Source of the DNA: Candidatus Levybacteria bacterium RIFCSPLOWO2_01_FULL_39_10
GTDB lineage: Bacteria; Patescibacteriota; Microgenomatia; Levybacterales; UBA12049
NCBI GenBank assembly: GCA_001782515.1
Contig: MFOV01000027.1
Span: 1 to 18,457, forward strand
DNA length: 18,457 nt
Reading direction: 5' to 3'
Below, in pieces: positions 14,709 through 18,457 of this stretch (position 1 is its first letter; each line of letters begins with the position of its first letter). Below the pieces are notes generated by a model. The model worked only from the letters and a program-made list of their open reading frames with translations, did not search any database and was not told the origin of the DNA. The position numbers were made by a program, and so were the translations under genes.

Positions 14709-14813
14709 ATGAATAGCATAACTTTGAAAATATCATTTGCCTTAACAATTGCACTTGGCGCTTATATCGGCTTTGCAACTTCAACAATTAATGCAAGTGA
14801 TTTATTCAGGTAA
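14709..14813 (+). CDS. 34-residue signal-peptide-like micropeptide, or remnant of a secreted protein
   Basis: The 34 codons encode a start (MNSITLK), a hydrophobic stretch (~8-23) and a typical signal peptidase site TINA-SD near residue 29, then only five more residues (SDLFR) before TAA. This is a near-complete signal peptide with almost no mature part. It has no obvious Shine-Dalgarno site; the sequence before the ATG is A/T-rich. It could be a secreted signal micropeptide. It could also be the stump of a gene whose body was lost when the GIY-YIG copy, starting 34 bases later, arrived here. Confidence 0.45.
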   Translation: MNSITLKISFALTIALGAYIGFATSTINASDLFR

Positions 14814-14817
14814 AATT

Positions 14818-14892
14818 CCGCACCTAGTTAGGTTTTATAGGTAGAAAATGTATTACGTTTACGTTTTGAGAAGTAAAAAAGACGGAAAGCTT
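14818..14892 (+). repeat. Left copy of the GIY-YIG-associated direct repeat
   Basis: Bases 14848-14892 (first 45 bases of the GIY-YIG gene) are identical to 18413-18457. Upstream, CCGCACCT.GTT.GGTTT is also shared with 18389 onwards, with small differences. The true length of the repeat is unknown because the window ends inside the right copy. Confidence 0.9.
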
Positions 14893-15126
14893 TATACAGG
14901 TTTTACAGAAAATCCTGAAAAAAGACTGAAAAAACACAATACAGGTGAAGTTTTGTCAACAAAGGGAAGAGGTCCTTTTGAGATAGTTTATTTTGAAGGT
15001 TGTAAAAACAAAACTGACGCATTGCATAGAGAAATTTATTTAAAAACAAGCTGGGGTAAAAGATACGTGAAAAATAGAATAAAAAACTATATGAAAATAC
15101 AAAATAAATTGGCCACAGTTGGATAG
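14848..15126 (+). CDS. GIY-YIG nuclease-domain protein (COG2827 type)
   Basis: 92 residues. The GIY-YIG core is MYYVYVLRSKKDGKLYTGFTENPEKRLKKHN: YYVYV and LYTGF stand for the two name motifs, and R26 is the likely catalytic arginine. The later REIYLKTSWGKRYVKNRI segment with E57 completes the fold. COG2827 proteins are short, stand-alone GIY-YIG proteins, related to E. coli YhbQ; their DNA role is poorly known. A weak AGGT lies before the ATG. The last codons and stop lie inside the first hairpin of the TasA-like gene's leader. A second copy of the same gene begins at 18413. Confidence 0.93.
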   Translation: MYYVYVLRSKKDGKLYTGFTENPEKRLKKHNTGEVLSTKGRGPFEIVYFEGCKNKTDALHREIYLKTSWGKRYVKNRIKNYMKIQNKLATVG

Positions 15127-15186
15127 CCCATAAGGGATCATCCAACGTGGTCCCATGAAGTGTTCCATAAGAGCTACTTCATAGGG
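15113..15186 (+). promoter_or_regulatory. Tandem-hairpin leader of the TasA-like gene with shared CCATAAG loops
   Basis: Hairpin 1: CCAC-A-GTTGGAT (15113-15124) pairs with ATCCAAC-GTGG (15140-15150), and its loop holds CCCATAAGGG. Hairpin 2: CCC-ATGAAGT (15152-15161) pairs with ACTTCAT-A-GGG (15176-15186), and its loop holds TTCCATAAGAG. Both loops share CCATAAG. The 3' side of hairpin 2 runs into the Shine-Dalgarno sequence, so folding could control ribosome access. I cannot match it to a known riboswitch class. Confidence 0.55.
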
Positions 15187-15200
15187 AGGAGGTGATATAA

Positions 15201-15992
15201 ATGACAAATTTAATAAACACAAAAGTTTTACTTTCAGGAGCAACAATTCTGGCAGCTGCTGCTCTGATAGTCGGCGCAACATTCGCCTTTTTCAGCGATT
15301 CAGAAACCTCAGAAGATAATACATTTGTTGCAGGAAGCGTAGATTTAAAAGTTGACAGTACTGCCTCATACCTAGGAGTAAACGTTCTCAGTGGCACATG
15401 GGATGAAAAAGACTTAACAAGTGAAAAGTTTTTTAACTTTAATGACATAAAGCCAGGAGACTATGGAGAAAACACAATCAGTCTTCATGTAGTAGACAAT
15501 GACGCTTGGGTTTGCGCTGAGATAGATAATATGGTTGATGCTGAGAATGCATTTCTTCAATTAGAAATTGATTCTAGGAGTGATGCTGATGGAGTTACAA
15601 GCGGTGAGCTTGCCGAAGGTTTAAATTTCTTTGCATGGGCAGATGGTGGAGATAATATCTGGCAGGAAAATGAACAAGAATTATTCTCAAACTTAGTCGG
15701 TCCAGCTAGTGATGTATTAAACGGAGTAATTTACTCCTTGGCTGATTCAACAACAGGTGGTATTCCATTCACAGAAAGTACAACTAATTATATAGGATTG
15801 GCTTGGTGCGCTGGTGATCTAACGCAAAGCGTAGGTAGCGGAAATATGGGCGCTAACGTTAATCTTAACTGTGATGGAAGCACTTTGGGAAATGAAGCTC
15901 AAACGGATTCTGTTACAGCTGATATTACTTTCCATGCTGTTCAGTATAGAAACAATCTTAATTTCAACTGTCAGGATCTAGCACAAGATTAA
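15201..15992 (+). CDS. TasA/camelysin-like secreted fibre protein (SipW-type signal peptide)
   Basis: 263 residues. A hydrophobic signal (~9-30) ends in TFAFFSDSETS, the hallmark of proteins cut by SipW-type signal peptidases (TasA, CalY/camelysin family). The mature part is beta-rich: AGSVDLKVD, then FNFNDIKPGDYGENTISLHVVDND (the KPGD..E segment of the TasA sandwich), with four cysteines (in WVCAE, LAWCAG, NLNCDG and NFNCQD) that could form disulfides. In Bacillus, TasA builds extracellular amyloid-like fibres. A surface fibre role here is inferred. The start ATG has a very strong GGAGGAGGTGAT Shine-Dalgarno site, so high expression is likely. The cognate peptidase follows downstream. Confidence 0.85.
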   Translation: MTNLINTKVLLSGATILAAAALIVGATFAFFSDSETSEDNTFVAGSVDLKVDSTASYLGVNVLSGTWDEKDLTSEKFFNFNDIKPGDYGENTISLHVVDNDAWVCAEIDNMVDAENAFLQLEIDSRSDADGVTSGELAEGLNFFAWADGGDNIWQENEQELFSNLVGPASDVLNGVIYSLADSTTGGIPFTESTTNYIGLAWCAGDLTQSVGSGNMGANVNLNCDGSTLGNEAQTDSVTADITFHAVQYRNNLNFNCQDLAQD

Positions 15993-16003
15993 TAGTTTTT
16001 AAT

Positions 16004-16062
16004 GGGCGGGTGGAAATGCCACCGGCTCGGAAGAGCCTCTGGCTTGGAGAGTTCCCCCGCCC
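16004..16062 (+). ncRNA. GC-rich multi-hairpin RNA element between the TasA-like gene and the signal peptidase
   Basis: A closing stem GGGCGGG (16004-16010) / CCCGCCC (16056-16062) encloses three small hairpins: TGG-AAATG-CCA, GGCTC-GGAA-GAGCC (16024-16037) and roughly TCT-GGCTTGG-AGA (16038-16050). A competing hairpin, CCCC-CGCCC-GGGG (16054-16066), excludes the closing stem. No T-run follows. The GC content is far above the neighbouring genes. It may be a riboswitch, a processing site or an mRNA-stability element that sets the TasA:SipW ratio; I know of no matching family. Confidence 0.5.
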
Positions 16063-16108
16063 GGGGCTGAGTGGGAGAATTAGAGATCAGTAAATATCTT
16101 AAAATTTT

Positions 16109-17290
16109 ATGAAGAGTGTATTTAAATTGCTAAATATAGTTATTGCAGGAGTGCTTGTATTTATTGCTATTGCAGTAACCTACATTGCGCTTCCTTTTTT
16201 TGACAATCAGGCACTGATTGTCCGAAGCGGATCAATGATACCTACTATAGATGTTGGATCTGTGGCGGTTGTCAGAAAAACTCTAAATGATTCGTACAGC
16301 AAAGGAGATGTTATAGCATTCAGGTCTGAGAAAAACAGAGAGACTATTACCACTCACAGAATTGTTGAAGCTGTAATGGAAGAAGACGCTGTCCTTTACA
16401 GGACTCAGGGAGATGCAAATAATGCGCCAGATGCAGTACTTGTAAAACAAGAAAATGTTTTGGGAAAAACATATATAGTTGTCCCGTATGTTGGAAAAGT
16501 TTTGGGCTTTGCCAAGTCTGATATAGGCTTCCCTGCCCTAATCATCTTTCCTGCACTTTTTGTAATACTGATTGAGGCATGGTCTATATTTAAAGAAATA
16601 AGAAAACGCCGAAGATTGCACACTAATTTCGGTTTTGTAAATCATGACCTAAGAAGACCTTATAGAAAAAGTTTAATAAGTCTAAAATTGATTGTTCCAA
16701 TCCTAGCTTTCAGTCTATTAATACCATCAACTTTTGCCTTTTTCAGCGATTCAGAGGTATCTACAGGAAACATATTTCAAGCGGCAGAATCATTTTGTAC
16801 CGAAGGCCAAGTTTTTCAAATCGGCGACACAGAAGCATCTCAATTAGATAATCCTGTTGATGAGTTAAATTGGCCAGGTGTTTTTGGAAATTTTCCTGCA
16901 TTTGCTGACCCTTTTGTTATAAATACGAATACAAACACAGAATTTCCATGGAATTCAAACTTTAATCAAAATTACGCTACAGATTTTGATGTTAACTTTG
17001 CTATGCCACACACAGCAGTAACAAAGTTAACAATTTCATGGAGTCCTGGTAAATCAGGCACAGAACATAAAGATATAAAGTTAGATAATGTTTCAATCGG
17101 TTCAACCCCAACAAGAGTCGGCGTAGATGCTCCAGGATGGTGGGAGAATATGCAAAGATTTGAAGATCCAATCGAAGATATAGAAATTAGCTCTGGAAAT
17201 CACACTTTTACGTTTTTGCATCCTGAAGGAGACGGAACTCTTTGGGATTATGTGAGACTTGAAATAACAAGTTGTGATGTTGAAGAATGA
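16109..17290 (+). CDS. SipW-type signal peptidase I fused to a TasA-type signal and an extracellular domain
   Basis: 393 residues in two halves. Residues 1-165 are a signal peptidase I of the SipW/ER type: membrane helix (~8-30), catalytic serine S42 in RSGSM, histidine H83 in TTHRIV (in place of the bacterial lysine), GDANNAPD (D102/D108), and a second membrane helix (~139-160). Residues 189-210 are another hydrophobic stretch followed by TFAFFSDSEVS, the same cleavage signal as in the TasA-like protein upstream; 20 bases coding for AFFSDSE are identical in the two genes. The last ~165 residues are a beta-rich domain with two cysteines (C230 and one near the end). The enzyme could therefore cut its own tail. 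No Shine-Dalgarno site is close to the ATG. The RTX gene follows directly. Confidence 0.85.
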   Translation: MKSVFKLLNIVIAGVLVFIAIAVTYIALPFFDNQALIVRSGSMIPTIDVGSVAVVRKTLNDSYSKGDVIAFRSEKNRETITTHRIVEAVMEEDAVLYRTQGDANNAPDAVLVKQENVLGKTYIVVPYVGKVLGFAKSDIGFPALIIFPALFVILIEAWSIFKEIRKRRRLHTNFGFVNHDLRRPYRKSLISLKLIVPILAFSLLIPSTFAFFSDSEVSTGNIFQAAESFCTEGQVFQIGDTEASQLDNPVDELNWPGVFGNFPAFADPFVINTNTNTEFPWNSNFNQNYATDFDVNFAMPHTAVTKLTISWSPGKSGTEHKDIKLDNVSIGSTPTRVGVDAPGWWENMQRFEDPIEDIEISSGNHTFTFLHPEGDGTLWDYVRLEITSCDVEE

Positions 17291-17291
17291 T

Positions 17292-18377
17292 ATGAAAAAA
17301 AGAATTTTTAAATTATTAGCTTTGGTTTTGATGATAGCTTTGGTAATACAGAGCAATGGATTTGGGCTTTTTGATAAAGAAACAGCCTATGCTGTTGGGG
17401 ATTTGGATGTTGTTTGGGATTTTGTGGTGCCTGAGGGCGACCCTATTTTTACTGTTAACAATTTTCTCCCGGGAGATTCAGAAGACAGAAATGTAGAAGT
17501 GATAAATAATGGACTTAGTCCTCATACAGTCGGAGTCAAAGGATTAAAGACAAGTGAGACTGGAACTCTTTCAGGAGAGTTGGATTTTGTAATAACTGAG
17601 GGGGTAACAGATTTATACGGCGGGACAGCCGGCGCAAAAACACTTCAGGACTTTTTTGATGATAGCACTTCTCCAAACGGGATTGTTTTATCAAACGTTA
17701 ATAATGGTGATTCAACTGATTATACTTTCAAAGTTATATTTCCTGAAAGCGCGGGAAACGAATTTCAGGCAACTGAAGTTGTTTTTGATATAACAATAGG
17801 AATAGTGGTTGAGCTTCCTGCTGAGTGCGAATTGATAACGTTTACCGGCCCCACAATTTTCGGAACTTCAGGAAATGACAAAATTCAGGGAACATCAAAA
17901 AGCGAGCTGATCATAACTTTTGAAGGCAATGACAAAGTTGATGCCGGCGGCGGTCACGACTGCATAGTAACAAACGGAGGAAACGATAAAGTTGACGGAC
18001 AGACAGGTAATGACGTTATAGATTTGGGAGAAGGAAATGATCAGAACAGTCCAAGTGCCGGCACAGATATTATTTTTGGAAGAGCGGGAAACGACAAAAT
18101 TGATGCAGGATCTCAGGATGACCAGGTGTTTGGTGGAGAAGGAAATGATCATCTGATTGGAGGGTCAGGAAATGACACTGTGCACGGAGAAAACGGAAAT
18201 GATGAGCTGTTTGGGGGATCTGGCGATGACCTCCTATTTGGAGACAGCGGTAACGATACTCTTCACGGTGGATCAGGAAATGACAACTTAACTGGCGGGA
18301 TAGACTTGGATAATGCAATCGGGGATTCAGGGATAGATACATGCGATGCAGAAACAGAAACAAAGTGTGAACTTTGA
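17292..18377 (+). CDS. Secreted RTX (hemolysin-type calcium-binding repeat) protein with a TasA-like N-terminal domain
   Basis: 361 residues from ATG 17292. A signal peptide (MKKRIFKLLALVLMIALVI, cut near AYA-VG) leads to a beta-rich domain (~35-180) whose VNNFLPGDSEDRNVEVINNG stretch parallels the KPGD segment of the TasA-like protein. Residues ~190-345 are RTX nonapeptides of the GGxGNDxLx kind, about a dozen (GNDKI, GNDKV, GNDVI, GNDHL, GNDEL and so on), which form a calcium-loaded beta roll. The end has two cysteines (DTCD and TKCEL). The start at 17292 is chosen over GTG 17274 and ATG 17277 because it begins the signal peptide. It sits one base after the stop of the peptidase gene, so translation is probably coupled. 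No type I secretion genes are nearby, and Sec export is expected. Confidence 0.88.
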   Translation: MKKRIFKLLALVLMIALVIQSNGFGLFDKETAYAVGDLDVVWDFVVPEGDPIFTVNNFLPGDSEDRNVEVINNGLSPHTVGVKGLKTSETGTLSGELDFVITEGVTDLYGGTAGAKTLQDFFDDSTSPNGIVLSNVNNGDSTDYTFKVIFPESAGNEFQATEVVFDITIGIVVELPAECELITFTGPTIFGTSGNDKIQGTSKSELIITFEGNDKVDAGGGHDCIVTNGGNDKVDGQTGNDVIDLGEGNDQNSPSAGTDIIFGRAGNDKIDAGSQDDQVFGGEGNDHLIGGSGNDTVHGENGNDELFGGSGDDLLFGDSGNDTLHGGSGNDNLTGGIDLDNAIGDSGIDTCDAETETKCEL

Positions 18378-18388
18378 AGTGCGCAGTC

Positions 18389-18457
18389 CCGCACCTGTTT
18401 GGTTTGAAAAATATGTATTACGTTTACGTTTTGAGAAGTAAAAAAGACGGAAAGCTT
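18389..18457 (+). repeat. Right copy of the GIY-YIG-associated direct repeat (runs off the window)
   Basis: CCGCACCT.GTT.GGTTT at 18389 onwards is similar to 14818 onwards, and 18413-18457 is identical to 14848-14892. A weak hairpin GTGCG/CGCAC (18379-18394) overlaps its left edge. Confidence 0.88.
18413..18457 (+). CDS. Second GIY-YIG gene, 5' end only
   Basis: The first 15 codons (MYYVYVLRSKKDGKL) are identical in protein and DNA to the GIY-YIG gene at 14848. The rest lies beyond the window. It starts 36 bases after the RTX gene's stop. Confidence 0.85.
   Translation, partial: MYYVYVLRSKKDGKL

Noticed and set aside
16004..16080. Hammerhead ribozyme or c-di-GMP riboswitch between the TasA-like gene and the peptidase
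   Set aside because: CTGAGTG is not the CUGAUGA core and no GAAA partner fits. The c-di-GMP (GEMM) core and tetraloop-receptor pattern cannot be aligned.
17860..18300. CRISPR-like or tandem DNA repeat
   Set aside because: The periodicity of 27 bases comes from RTX nonapeptide codons, and the units vary freely in DNA.

Overview
The window looks like a piece of a small, AT-rich bacterial genome. It is most likely a member of the Candidate Phyla Radiation (Patescibacteria), and the gene style suggests the Microgenomates side. This is inferred from the short coiled-coil protein with a TKEDL/YRDDVLTK pattern, a UvrC with no C-terminal helix-hairpin-helix part, a COG2827-type GIY-YIG gene, the TasA/SipW-like secretion genes, many hypothetical genes, and use of TGA as a normal stop (so not the recoded Gracilibacteria or Absconditabacteria). 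No rRNA or other phylogenetic marker is present, so the placement stays tentative.

Layout. Positions 1-61 hold the 3' part of a tRNA-Lys(CTT). Next, on the minus strand, come an SDR/double-hotdog fusion (69-1721) and a small chimeric coiled-coil protein that ends in an RNase HII-like tail (1753-2094). A hypothetical plus-strand gene (2271-2738) runs convergently into rnhB, which itself overlaps a DUF2130-family gene (2715-4386, minus). From 4574 to 6685 the plus strand carries a four-helix holin-family membrane protein, secG, and a membrane-anchored oligopeptide-binding-like protein. A hypothetical gene follows at 6750-7403. From 7455 to 13433 the minus strand carries uvrC, a membrane-anchored transglutaminase-like protein and uvrA, so two nucleotide-excision-repair genes lie close together. 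A secreted CAP-domain protein (13635-14216, minus) ends that block.

The region from 14217 to the end is the most unusual. It starts with about 500 bases dense in regulatory structure: a promoter, a triplicated GATAAATT element, a 14-codon ORF running into a strong terminator, a GC-rich palindrome and a long hairpin. Then come a 34-codon secreted micropeptide ORF, a GIY-YIG gene, a tandem-hairpin leader, a TasA/camelysin-like protein, a GC-rich multi-hairpin intergenic RNA, a SipW-type signal peptidase fused to a TasA-type substrate tail, and an RTX repeat protein. The start of a second, so far identical, copy of the GIY-YIG gene ends the window. The three large proteins read as one extracellular-matrix module: the peptidase would process the TasA-like protein and perhaps its own tail, and the RTX protein would be a calcium-binding surface partner. 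The module is bracketed by direct repeats of the GIY-YIG gene.

A second theme is gene expression. Five genes have good -35/-10 promoters whose -10 box ends only 6-8 bases before the start codon, which predicts leaderless or nearly leaderless mRNAs. Other genes (uvrC, the DUF2130 gene, the TasA-like gene) have clear Shine-Dalgarno sites. A palindromic CCCGTTAGATA / TATCTAACGGG element recurs next to several starts.
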